This document shows positions 18,650-25,931 of a DNA stretch of 64,000 nucleotides, piece by piece. The DNA comes from Pseudomonas mendocina. GTDB taxonomy: Bacteria; Pseudomonadota; Gammaproteobacteria; Pseudomonadales; Pseudomonadaceae. How positions within the stretch are numbered: the stretch's first letter is position 1; each line of letters opens with the position of its first letter. The position numbers and the translations under genes are program-made. The notes under the pieces were generated by a model. That model did not search any database. It worked only from the letters and a program-made list of their open reading frames with translations, and was not told the origin of the DNA. The stretch is from NCBI RefSeq assembly GCF_003008615.1, contig NZ_CP027657.1:5652001-5716000 (forward strand), read 5' to 3'.

Positions 18650-19645
18650 CTACCCGGAAAGCCCAGCTCTCCGGTACTTCTGCGCGGGGCTACGCGGCGA
18701 CGCAGAGTCGGTCATCTCGATCAAACCAGCTGCCAGGGCAGGCTTGAGGTAGTTGTTGCTGAATGTCGGACGATGCGCCAGCCCCAAACGCTGCATCAAT
18801 TCGCTGGCTTTGAGAGCCTCACCTGGCGCTAGCGCTTGCAGTAAGCGTGCTACTTGATCGCTTACTTGATCGCTTACTTGATCGCCTGCAATGCCTTCAA
18901 GTAGCGCCTGCCGCAAAGCTGCCAGCATGAATTCAACGAAAGGCGTCGCCTCTGCTGCCTTGTCAGAAATGGCCAATGCTTCGTAATAAGCATCCTGTTG
19001 CTCGCGAATCACACTCTCTACTGGCAAATACGCAAGAACCGCTCGCCATTGGCTGAGTATCAAGGTTTGCCATAGGCGCCCCATTCGCCCATTACCATCT
19101 GCGAAGGGGTGGATGAACTCGAACTCGTAATGGAACACGCAACTGGCGATCAGTGGATGCAGCTCGCAACGGCTCAGCCATGCCAGCAAATCATCCATCA
19201 ACTGCGGAACCCGGTTGGCTGGGGGCGCCATATGCAGCAAACGCTCCCCTCGATAGATACCTACACCACCACGCCGATAGCTACCGACATCATCGATCAG
19301 CCCATGCATCAGCAGCGCGTGGGCTGCCAACAAATCATCACGCAAACTCGGTTGCCACTCAGGCATCGCCTCGTAGGCTGAAAAGGCATTGCGCACTTCC
19401 TGAATTTCACGCGGCAAACCAAGCACGCGCTTGCCATCCAACACAGCAGTGACCTGCTCGACGCTTAGCGTGTTGTTCTCAATAGCGAGTGATGCCTGGA
19501 TAGTACGGATGCGGTTACCCCGACGCAGTTGCGGCGTCAGCGCCCCTTCATGCAGAGCGGACAAATGTCCGACACGCTCGCCAATCTCGGCAGTCAGCGC
19601 CAGCATGCGTGGTGTCAACGTCAACGGTGGTTGGTACCGGCTCAT
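18650..19645 (-). CDS. Fic family protein (AMP-transferase-type) with SDQV repeat and winged helix
   Basis: A 331-aa Fic protein. The active-site loop HPFADGNGRMGR is complete at about residues 183-194, including the catalytic His and both arginines. An inhibitory-helix-like motif SLAIEN (consensus S/TxxxE-G/N) sits near residue 51-56 on the N-terminal side, as in class II Fic enzymes that autoinhibit through the same chain. The C-terminal 80 residues look like a winged-helix DNA-binding region. Between them SDQV occurs three times in a row, encoded by a 12-bp tandem repeat. Such Fic proteins usually AMPylate a host or foreign target, and some regulate their own operon. The target is not predictable. 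The gene stands alone, facing away from the downstream module. Confidence 0.9.
   Translation of the reverse strand: MSRYQPPLTLTPRMLALTAEIGERVGHLSALHEGALTPQLRRGNRIRTIQASLAIENNTLSVEQVTAVLDGKRVLGLPREIQEVRNAFSAYEAMPEWQPSLRDDLLAAHALLMHGLIDDVGSYRRGGVGIYRGERLLHMAPPANRVPQLMDDLLAWLSRCELHPLIASCVFHYEFEFIHPFADGNGRMGRLWQTLILSQWRAVLAYLPVESVIREQQDAYYEALAISDKAAEATPFVEFMLAALRQALLEGIAGDQVSDQVSDQVARLLQALAPGEALKASELMQRLGLAHRPTFSNNYLKPALAAGLIEMTDSASPRSPAQKYRRAGLSG
18852..18886. repeat. 12-bp tandem repeat inside the Fic gene
   Basis: ACTTGATCGCTT is repeated in tandem nearly three times, encoding SDQVSDQVSDQV on the minus strand. Because the unit is a multiple of three, changes in copy number would keep the frame and only lengthen the linker between the Fic core and the winged helix. 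Confidence 0.85.
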
Positions 19646-19835
19646 TTCCCTGCTGATCGTAGTTGGAGAGATATAACCGCACTATGTAGCACATTGTGGT
19701 CACCGCATTCAGCTAGCGCGTAAATCCTGCCGCGACGCTCATTTGAGTCGCCATCTATCACTCGCGACCATTCGATTCGAAAAAATCTCAGTCACACATC
19801 ACTGCAATGACATCCCCACCATGGAGTATTCAACC

Positions 19836-20162
19836 ATGTCATTGCACTGCCCGAGCTGCCGCTCTACTCAGGTCTCCACGCACCTCACCGCCATGCGGAT
19901 TGCCGCGTTCATCGGCATGCTGGGTGGTGCGCTTCGAGGTGCCGGCACCATCCTGCTCACTGGCCCAGCTGTTACCAGTAGCGATCTCGCCAAGCCTCCC
20001 AACGTCAACCTCAACGCCCTGTCATCAGCCATTCTCAGCGGCCTGGTTGGCGCCGCTGGCGGCTGTGCGATGGGGGCTCAGCTTGGTGAAAAACTCGACC
20101 GTCATGTGCTGGCCCACAACCGCTGCCTGAGCTGCGGTCACCGCTTCAATCAACCGGTCTGA
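19836..20162 (+). CDS. Small zinc-ribbon protein with Gly-rich membrane-like centre
   Basis: About 108 aa. It begins with CPSC and ends with CLSCGH, a split zinc ribbon. Between these lie small-residue-rich hydrophobic stretches (AAFIGMLGGALRGAG and ILSGLVGAAGGCAMGAQLG) that could be glycine-zipper membrane helices. The ATG at 19836 is chosen because GGAG precedes it by nine bases; an in-frame ATG 15 bases upstream is possible. It opens a plus-strand module with DUF932, YqaJ and RadC genes. The function is unknown. Confidence 0.7.
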   Translation: MSLHCPSCRSTQVSTHLTAMRIAAFIGMLGGALRGAGTILLTGPAVTSSDLAKPPNVNLNALSSAILSGLVGAAGGCAMGAQLGEKLDRHVLAHNRCLSCGHRFNQPV

Positions 20163-20253
20163 TCCGGCCTCCCTTCTCTTTCATTCATCTCTAAATGCCG
20201 GTGCTGCGCCATGCGCAGCGCTTTATGCCGGCTATTGCTCAAAGGAAATTCAT

Positions 20254-21223
20254 CATGGCTCATCAAGTCGAACAAATGGCCTACGTCGGCGCGACTCCCT
20301 GGCATGGACTGGGCAACAACCTGCCTCGCAAACAGTCCATCGAAGTCTGGCAACGTGAGGCCGGCATGGACTGGCAGATCCAGGAAAGTCCTGTCTATTT
20401 CAAATCAGAGTTCATCAGCCATCTGGGCAGCATCCATTCCTTCCCGGAGCAGAAGGTGCTCTTCCGCTCAGATACCAAGGCTCCGCTGTCGGTAGTTTCC
20501 AACCGCTATCACACTGTGCAGCCACGAGAGGTTCTGGAGTTCTATCGCGATCTGACCGAAGTATCCGGTTATGAGTTGGAAACGGCAGGCGTGCTCAAGG
20601 GCGGTCGCAAGTTCTGGGCGCTGGCGCGTACCGGGCAAGGCGCGTCGATCAAGGGCAACGATCAGGTCAACGGCTACCTGCTGTTGGCCACCTCCTGTGA
20701 CGGCACCCTGGCCACTACGGCAACACCGACCACCGTGCGCGTGGTGTGCAACAACACCCTGGCGGTGGCCCTGGACGGCACCAGCCATGCGATCAAGGTG
20801 CCGCACAACACCCGCTTCGATCCGAAGGTGGTGAAGAATCAGCTCGGCATCGCCATTTCGCAATGGGACGACTTCATGTACCGCATGCGCGCGCTGGCTG
20901 AACGCAAGGTGCAGTGGCATGAAGCCTTGGGCTTCTTTATGAACGTGCTGTGCGAGGTCAGCCCGACCGGACAATTGCCTGGACAGTTACCCAACGAGCG
21001 CGCCCTGCGCCGTGTGCAGGAGCTGTACGAAGGGCGCGGGCGCGGCTCGGATCTGGAGTCGGCTCGCGGCACTGCCTGGGGCTTGCTCAACGCGGTGACC
21101 GAGTACGTTGACCATGAGCGTCGTGCTCGCAGCACTGAGTACCGCCTCGACTCGGCCTGGTTTGGCCAGGGTGCACAGGTCAAGCAACGTGCACTGGACG
21201 CAGCTCTGCAAATGGTCGCCTGA
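20254..21223 (+). CDS. DUF932 domain protein (phage/plasmid-type)
   Basis: About 322 aa, starting MAHQVEQMAYVGATPWHGLG, the typical opening of DUF932 (YfjQ/YdjK, LGT_TIGR03299-like) proteins found on phages, plasmids and islands. The ATG at 20254 has AAAGGA upstream. The conserved core includes PLSVVSNRYHTVQPREVLEF and VCNNTLAVAL. DUF932 proteins have no confirmed enzymatic role but often accompany recombination genes, as here with YqaJ and RadC downstream. A rho-independent terminator follows the gene. Confidence 0.88.
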
Positions 21224-21254
21224 TCCTCCCCTTTCTCCATTTCATCCACCCATG

Positions 21255-21289
21255 ACGCCCGGTCAGCTCAGCGCTGATCGGGCGTTTTT
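21255..21289 (+). terminator. Rho-independent terminator after the DUF932 gene
   Basis: A GC-rich hairpin (ACGCCCG GTCAGC / GCTGAT CGGGCGT) is followed by TTTTTG, 31 bp downstream of the stop. It probably reduces read-through into the YqaJ gene. Confidence 0.75.
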
Positions 21290-21309
21290 GTGTCCGCGAG
21301 GTGAACACC

Positions 21310-22314
21310 ATGAAAGCAACGTCATTGAATGGCAGCACCAGCAAGAAACGCCCTGCACTGCGCCTGGTCAGCACCAAGGAGCTGCCGCGCGAGGACTGGT
21401 TGCAGATCCGCAAACAAGGCATCGGCAGTTCGGATGCCGCAGCAGCGGTTGGACTCAATCCCTACAAGTCCCAACTGGAGCTGTGGCTGGAGAAAACTGG
21501 TCGAGACAGCAACCTGCCGAAGACCGACCCGCACGATGAAGAAAGCCCGGCTTACTGGGGCAACGTGCTGGAGCCCATCGTGGCCTGGCATTACAGCAAG
21601 CGCACGAAGCACAAGGTACGCCGCATCAACGCCGTGCTGCAGCATCCCAATCCGGAGTTGCCCTGGATGCTGGCCAACATCGATCGCGAGGTGATCGGCA
21701 CGGACGAGGTGCAGATCCTCGAATGCAAGACAGCCGGCATAAACGGGGCACGCCTCTGGAAAGAAGGCGTTCCCGAATATGTGCAATTGCAGGTGATGCA
21801 CCAGCTCGCCGTCACCGGCAAGCAGGCGGCAGATGTCGCTGTGTTACTCGGTGGTCAGACACTGGAGATCCATCGCATCGAGCGGGACGAGCAGATGATC
21901 GCTCGCCTGATCGAGCTGGAGCGCCGTTTCTGGCAGTACGTTGAAACGGATACACCACCACCTGCCGATGGCAGTGCCTCGGCTGAGCTGGCGCTGCGTT
22001 GCCTGTATCCGCAGGACAATGGCCAGGTCGTCGACTTCAGCGGCAATGCCGGTCTGGCGGCTGCCTTTCTGGAGCTGAAGGCTGTGCGTCAGTCGATCTC
22101 CGAGAAGGAGAAACGCGAGGCCGAGCTCAAGCAAATGCTGCAGCAGGCCATGGGTGAATCCACCCGCGCCGAGTTCTCCAGCGGCTACGTGAGCTGGCGT
22201 AAAGCCAAGGACAGCACCGTGCTCGATGTTGAGCGCATGCTTCAGGAAAAGCCCTACCTGCAGGCCCGCTACCCGAAGCTCAAGGAAGGCAGCCGGCGCT
22301 TTCTGATCGGTTGA
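21310..22314 (+). CDS. YqaJ-type viral recombinase exonuclease
   Basis: A 334-aa lambda-exonuclease-like (YqaJ) nuclease. It shows WLQIRKQGIGSSDAAAAVGLNPY near the N-terminus, ENVL-like NVLEPIVAWHY, then MLANIDREVIGTDEVQILECKTA, which holds the PD-(D/E)xK core (D...ECK), and finally YVQLQVMHQLAVTG. YqaJ enzymes degrade one strand of double-stranded ends and pair with a single-strand annealing protein. No clear annealase is adjacent. The ATG at 21310 is preferred because GAGGTG lies just upstream. It belongs to the island's recombination module. Confidence 0.9.
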   Translation: MKATSLNGSTSKKRPALRLVSTKELPREDWLQIRKQGIGSSDAAAAVGLNPYKSQLELWLEKTGRDSNLPKTDPHDEESPAYWGNVLEPIVAWHYSKRTKHKVRRINAVLQHPNPELPWMLANIDREVIGTDEVQILECKTAGINGARLWKEGVPEYVQLQVMHQLAVTGKQAADVAVLLGGQTLEIHRIERDEQMIARLIELERRFWQYVETDTPPPADGSASAELALRCLYPQDNGQVVDFSGNAGLAAAFLELKAVRQSISEKEKREAELKQMLQQAMGESTRAEFSSGYVSWRKAKDSTVLDVERMLQEKPYLQARYPKLKEGSRRFLIG

Positions 22315-22342
22315 TCACCCTCTTCCACTCAATCCCTCCCCT

Positions 22343-22384
22343 TGGCCAGTCCATGCAGTTCGCGCTGTGTGGCTGGCCTTTTTT
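22343..22384 (+). terminator. Rho-independent terminator after the YqaJ gene
   Basis: GGCCAG and CTGGCC flank an imperfect stem, followed by TTTTTTGC, 28 bp after the stop codon and just ahead of the next gene's AAGGAG. Confidence 0.6.
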
Positions 22385-22403
22385 GCTTTCAAGGAGCGCC
22401 ATC

Positions 22404-23300
22404 ATGCTCAAAGGTCTGGCAATTACCCCACCCGTACTCGGGCGCATCTCCATCGGCAAGGTCGTCGAGAAGAACGGCAAGCGCCTGCCGGAGAAAGACG
22501 ACCAATTCACCATCACATCTCAGGTGCAGGGCAAGGACGGCTGGTTACTGCATCCACTCAATGATGAGTTGCGTCAGGGCAAGGACGACAAGCTGCGCAG
22601 CATCCCGGTGCGCTTGCTGTTCAACGAACCTGAGCTGAACTTCCGCGCTGATTACACCCTGTTTGATCGGCAAACCGGGCGACCGGTTTGTGTCGGCAAC
22701 GGTGAAACCTGCAAGCGTATCGGAAAGGACGGCGTTCAATCGCTGCCCTGCCCGTCGCCCGATGCCTGCCCCCTGGCCAAGGGCAATGCCTGCAAGCCCT
22801 ACGGACGAATGAATGTGGTGATCGGCGATGAGGATGCCCTGGGCAGCTTTGTATTTCGCACCACGGGCTTCAACAGCATCCGCACGCTGATTGCCCGATT
22901 GCAGTACTTCCGAGCTATCTCAGGTGATCGTCTGGCCTGCCTGCCGCTGGAGCTGCGTCTACGCGGCAAATCCACCCGGCAGAGCCATGGCACGCCGATT
23001 TTCTACGTCGACCTGACGCTGCGCGGCGGCATGACCGTGGAGCAAGCATTACTCACTGCGCGGGAGCTGGATGAGACACGTCAGGCGGCTGGGTTTGATC
23101 AAGCCGCGCTGGATGCCACTGCGCGTGTCGGTCTGGGCAACGGCATCTTCGAGGACGACGGCGAGGACAGCAGCGCCATTGCTGAAGAGTTCTTCCCAGA
23201 CGGTCAACCTGCCACGTCGAGGCCCGACAGCACCGTTCACACGCAGTCACTCGCCGAGAAACTAGAAGCCCAATCCAAACAGCTCGAACCCTCTACCTAA
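22404..23300 (+). CDS. Cys-rich Gp3-like protein, often annotated hydrolase or metal-binding protein
   Basis: About 298 aa, starting MLKGLAITPPVLGRISIGK with AAGGAG upstream. The middle holds a cysteine cluster (CVGNGETCKRIG, then CPSPDACPLAKGNACKPYGR), likely a zinc site, followed by FRTTGFNSIRTLIARLQYF. Proteins with this layout are commonly labelled hydrolase or metal-binding. The pattern recalls Gp3-like recombination directionality factors of phages, but I cannot confirm that link. The C-terminal 60 residues are acidic and low-complexity. The place between YqaJ and RadC fits a DNA-recombination role. Confidence 0.7.
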   Translation: MLKGLAITPPVLGRISIGKVVEKNGKRLPEKDDQFTITSQVQGKDGWLLHPLNDELRQGKDDKLRSIPVRLLFNEPELNFRADYTLFDRQTGRPVCVGNGETCKRIGKDGVQSLPCPSPDACPLAKGNACKPYGRMNVVIGDEDALGSFVFRTTGFNSIRTLIARLQYFRAISGDRLACLPLELRLRGKSTRQSHGTPIFYVDLTLRGGMTVEQALLTARELDETRQAAGFDQAALDATARVGLGNGIFEDDGEDSSAIAEEFFPDGQPATSRPDSTVHTQSLAEKLEAQSKQLEPST

Positions 23301-23341
23301 CCACTGGCGGGCCGGCTCGGCTCGCCCACCGGAGACACACC

Positions 23342-23839
23342 ATGAAATTTCACAAGCTCAAGGCCGGTGAAGTCGCCGGCAGTTTCCTGGTTGATTCACC
23401 AGTTACCGAAACCGACATCTTGCGCATGGCTCAGCAGTTGGCCACCCATCGACTGAGTAGGGGACGGACGCTAACTGATCCACACAAGGTCAGGGAGCAC
23501 CTGCAGGTACTGCTGCAAGATCTGCCGCATGAAGTCTTTGCGGTGTTGTTGCTCGACAGCAAACACCGCGTGATCAGTTTCGAGGAGCTGTTTCGCGGCA
23601 CCCTTGATGCGGCCAGCGTGTATCCGCGCGAAGTGGTCAAGAGCGTGCTCGCTCACAACGCCGCAGCGGTGATCTTGGTGCACAACCACCCTTCCGGTGA
23701 TCCCTCTCCCAGTCAGGCAGATCTGCGTCTAACGCAGACACTGAAGAACGCCTTGGCCATGGTCGGCACCACAACGCTGGATCATTTCATCGTCGGCCAC
23801 GAGGGAATCACTTCGCTCGCAGAGCTAGGCCATCTGTAG
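23342..23839 (+). CDS. RadC-family JAB/MPN domain protein
   Basis: A 165-aa JAB-domain protein. It has EVFAVLLLDSKHRV, then PREVVKSVLAHNAAAVILVH and the JAMM motif HNHPSGDPSPSQAD at about residues 114-127, with all metal ligands present. It lacks the N-terminal helix-hairpin-helix part of chromosomal RadC. Short RadC proteins like this are frequent on islands and plasmids. Their biochemical activity is not established. The ATG follows GGAGACACACC. Confidence 0.9.
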   Translation: MKFHKLKAGEVAGSFLVDSPVTETDILRMAQQLATHRLSRGRTLTDPHKVREHLQVLLQDLPHEVFAVLLLDSKHRVISFEELFRGTLDAASVYPREVVKSVLAHNAAAVILVHNHPSGDPSPSQADLRLTQTLKNALAMVGTTTLDHFIVGHEGITSLAELGHL

Positions 23840-23912
23840 CGACGCACCACTGCGCCCTTCTCACCCTATCCCATCCTGATAACGGGACGGCTTGCCGTCT
23901 CAGGAGCGACCT

Positions 23913-24230
23913 ATGTCCACACGTTGCTTGATCTGTGATTCGTCCGCCGTCGTGTCGGCTGATGCGGTCAAGGCAGTTGTCTTGCTCATCAGCACGCTGC
24001 ACGGTTTTCTGCGAGCCGCACGCCAACTTCAACCTGCAGATGTCTCTTCAGGCGATGCAACCAGCATGGAAAACGTACTCACCCTGCTCGCCAATGGCGT
24101 GAAAGCATCGGAACAGAAATGGACTGAAAACCAGTCCTTTCTGAAGGACGTGCAACACTTTCAGTTCATGCAGTACGACTGCTTGTGCCTCCGTTGCGGT
24201 GCACTGTTCGATGAAAACGCCGAGGCCTGA
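23913..24230 (+). CDS. Small CxxC/CxxC protein of unknown function
   Basis: About 105 aa, MSTRCLICDSS at the start and CLCLRCGALFDE at the end, again a split zinc ribbon around a helical middle. The ATG at 23913 is preceded by GGAGCGACCT. It resembles the first gene of this module in layout (zinc-ribbon halves at each end) but not in sequence. It is probably the last gene of the DUF932-YqaJ-RadC run. Confidence 0.65.
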   Translation: MSTRCLICDSSAVVSADAVKAVVLLISTLHGFLRAARQLQPADVSSGDATSMENVLTLLANGVKASEQKWTENQSFLKDVQHFQFMQYDCLCLRCGALFDENAEA

Positions 24231-24241
24231 AACCAGCGCGC

Positions 24242-24589
24242 TCAGCCCTTGCCGAGCCGCTGGCTCAACCGCTCGACCAGTTCAAGGACGAGCTGGCGAT
24301 CATCAGCACTCAGCTGATTGAGCATCTGACTGATACGCACGGCCTGATCTTCGGAGCGCGGGCTGGACTGCGTCAGCAAGTCCGCTGCTTCACAGCCAAA
24401 AATCTCCGCGAACTGCATCAGTCGCTCGATATTGGGCATCACCACACCACGTTCGATGCGTGACACCGCCTCGCTACCAATCCCCAACTGCTCAGCGACT
24501 TGCTCCTGGCTCAGCCCAGCACGTACTCGCTGCTTGGCAATCGCCTTACCCACCAGTTGAGTCAGGTTCGTTTGTTCAGATATGGGCAT
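24242..24589 (-). CDS. XRE-family helix-turn-helix regulator
   Basis: A 115-aa regulator. The N-terminal helix-turn-helix is clear (IAKQRVRAGLSQEQVAEQLG then AVSRIERGVVMPNIERLMQF). The C-terminal 45 residues form helices that may dimerise. GGAGG precedes the ATG. It is divergent from the 142-aa-frame gene at 24718, with a palindrome CAGGT-CA-ACCTG next to its start, so it may regulate both itself and that gene. Confidence 0.88.
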   Translation of the reverse strand: MPISEQTNLTQLVGKAIAKQRVRAGLSQEQVAEQLGIGSEAVSRIERGVVMPNIERLMQFAEIFGCEAADLLTQSSPRSEDQAVRISQMLNQLSADDRQLVLELVERLSQRLGKG

Positions 24590-24597
24590 GAATCCTC

Positions 24598-24658
24598 CAG
24601 GTCAACCTGAATGGTCGAGTGCCATCCTCTTGACATGAAGGTCTTCAAAGGTTGTCAT
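24598..24658 (+). promoter_or_regulatory. Putative promoter and operator between XRE and the divergent gene
   Basis: CAGGT-CA-ACCTG (24598-24609) is a short palindrome just upstream of the XRE gene. TTGACA at 24630-24635 with a 17-bp spacer to TGTCAT gives a plausible sigma-70 promoter reading right. The -10 match is only partial. Confidence 0.4.
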
Positions 24659-24717
24659 TCACCCTTAAAGGTAGAAATCCATCCAATAAAGTGGTTCCTA
24701 CTTCAGCAGCCACACGC

Positions 24718-25080
24718 ATGCAGAGTATCGAAGCAATGACAAAGCTGACGTTCGACGACCTGGCCACCGCCAAACTTCCTCAACTCATCAGCAGCAAGGA
24801 GTCCTTCGAGGTCGTAGGCCTCGGCGGCAAGTTCCTCGAAGCCGTTCGCCTGGTCGAAAGCAAGATTGAGGTCACCGGGCTGACCTGCCGCGTTTATACA
24901 GCCGGTCGAATTGGCCTGGCAGCAGGTAGTTTCGCAGGGGGTGTTACGGGTGCCTTGGGATTGCTCACGGCCACCGGCATTGCCATGCACAACCTGCTGA
25001 CACTCAGTCCCGACTACGTGATCGAGAAGTATCCGACCTACAACCGGATCGTCGTTCGCTACAAGAAAAAGAAGAAGTAA
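24718..25080 (+). CDS. Unknown protein with hydrophobic glycine-rich segment
   Basis: About 120 aa. After a soluble first half comes a Gly/Ala hydrophobic stretch (RIGLAAGSFAGGVTGALGLL) and a Lys-rich tail (RYKKKKK). The start is uncertain: ATG at 24718 or 24736 lie downstream of the putative promoter, while a TTG at 24652 overlaps its -10 box. No ribosome site is strong. It is divergent from the XRE gene and likely under its control. The function is not recognisable. Confidence 0.6.
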   Translation: MQSIEAMTKLTFDDLATAKLPQLISSKESFEVVGLGGKFLEAVRLVESKIEVTGLTCRVYTAGRIGLAAGSFAGGVTGALGLLTATGIAMHNLLTLSPDYVIEKYPTYNRIVVRYKKKKK

Positions 25081-25147
25081 CGCCAGTACGGCAAATCAAC
25101 TCATGCCCATACCAGGGCAACTCCTACCACACGAAAGGACTTCGATC

Positions 25148-25762
25148 ATGATCATGACCGGAAAGACCGCCCTGTATCTCGGCGCTGCCGCTGCGCTTTC
25201 TACTACCGTTGCTGTTGGCTACTTTGCTATGGCCCAAGACGGCCAAAGCCCCTATGTAGAAGGAGAAAACGTCTATGTCTGCCCGACGGTACTCGACAAG
25301 AATCGCTTCTTCGACTGCCGCGTGGCTGGCGAACGCACCCCACGGTTCAAACAGTTACCGTTTATTGACAATGAAACCGGTGAACGCTTCCTGAAAACAG
25401 TCCATGCCTACTTCCCTGTGAATTGTGGGCAGTATGGCTGCGCTGTCATCAACAACTGGGATGGCTTCAAGCAAGGGACGCTGGTCGGGCAAGGCGTCTA
25501 CGGAAGGTACCTAATGGATTCAGGTTGGTACCTGGATTTCGACAGTAGCGGAAAAACCACGGCTTACCGCAGCGATGTAGGCCCTCAGCAAGGTCATGCT
25601 CTCTACACAAAGAGCAGTTCCAACCATGCTTCAGGCTATGGCACCGAGGCTTGCTTTGATGCCATGATCGCGGAAATCCAAGAGGAAAATCCAAATTTCC
25701 CGATCAGCTTCGACATGATGAATGAGATGCGGGCCGAGTGTGGTTTGCCTTTGGAGGAATGA
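25148..25762 (+). CDS. Unknown exported or membrane-anchored protein
   Basis: About 204 aa. It starts MIMTGKTALYLGAAAALSTT and has an N-terminal hydrophobic helix to about residue 28, acting as a signal anchor or signal peptide. The rest is periplasmic, with several cysteines (VYVCPTVL, FDCRVAG, NCGQYGCAV, EACFDAM, AECGLPL) that could form disulfides. AAAGGA precedes the ATG by eight bases. It is followed by a strong terminator. I do not recognise the family. Confidence 0.65.
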   Translation: MIMTGKTALYLGAAAALSTTVAVGYFAMAQDGQSPYVEGENVYVCPTVLDKNRFFDCRVAGERTPRFKQLPFIDNETGERFLKTVHAYFPVNCGQYGCAVINNWDGFKQGTLVGQGVYGRYLMDSGWYLDFDSSGKTTAYRSDVGPQQGHALYTKSSSNHASGYGTEACFDAMIAEIQEENPNFPISFDMMNEMRAECGLPLEE

Positions 25763-25779
25763 AGCGTAGACCGCTAGTC

Positions 25780-25816
25780 AGAGATCCTGCCTAGGTGCAG
25801 GATCTCTTTATTTTTT
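25780..25816 (+). terminator. Rho-independent terminator
   Basis: Arms GAGATCCTGC and GCAGGATCTC are perfect (10 bp, 6-base loop) and are followed by TTTATTTTTT. It ends the plus-strand gene at 25762. Confidence 0.85.
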
Positions 25817-25931
25817 GACTAGTCTCAGCAGGCTGTCCTGGCATGTGGGACAGCTGTTTTCCAGCTTCTAACGTCATCTGTAGCGGGCGCCAGGTGCGTC
25901 CCTGACGCTATGAATATGCTGAAAGCGTATT

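Noticed and set aside
19743..19835. N-terminal extension of the small zinc-ribbon protein
   Set aside because: The upstream part has no good ribosome site, whereas GGAG precedes the ATG at 19836.
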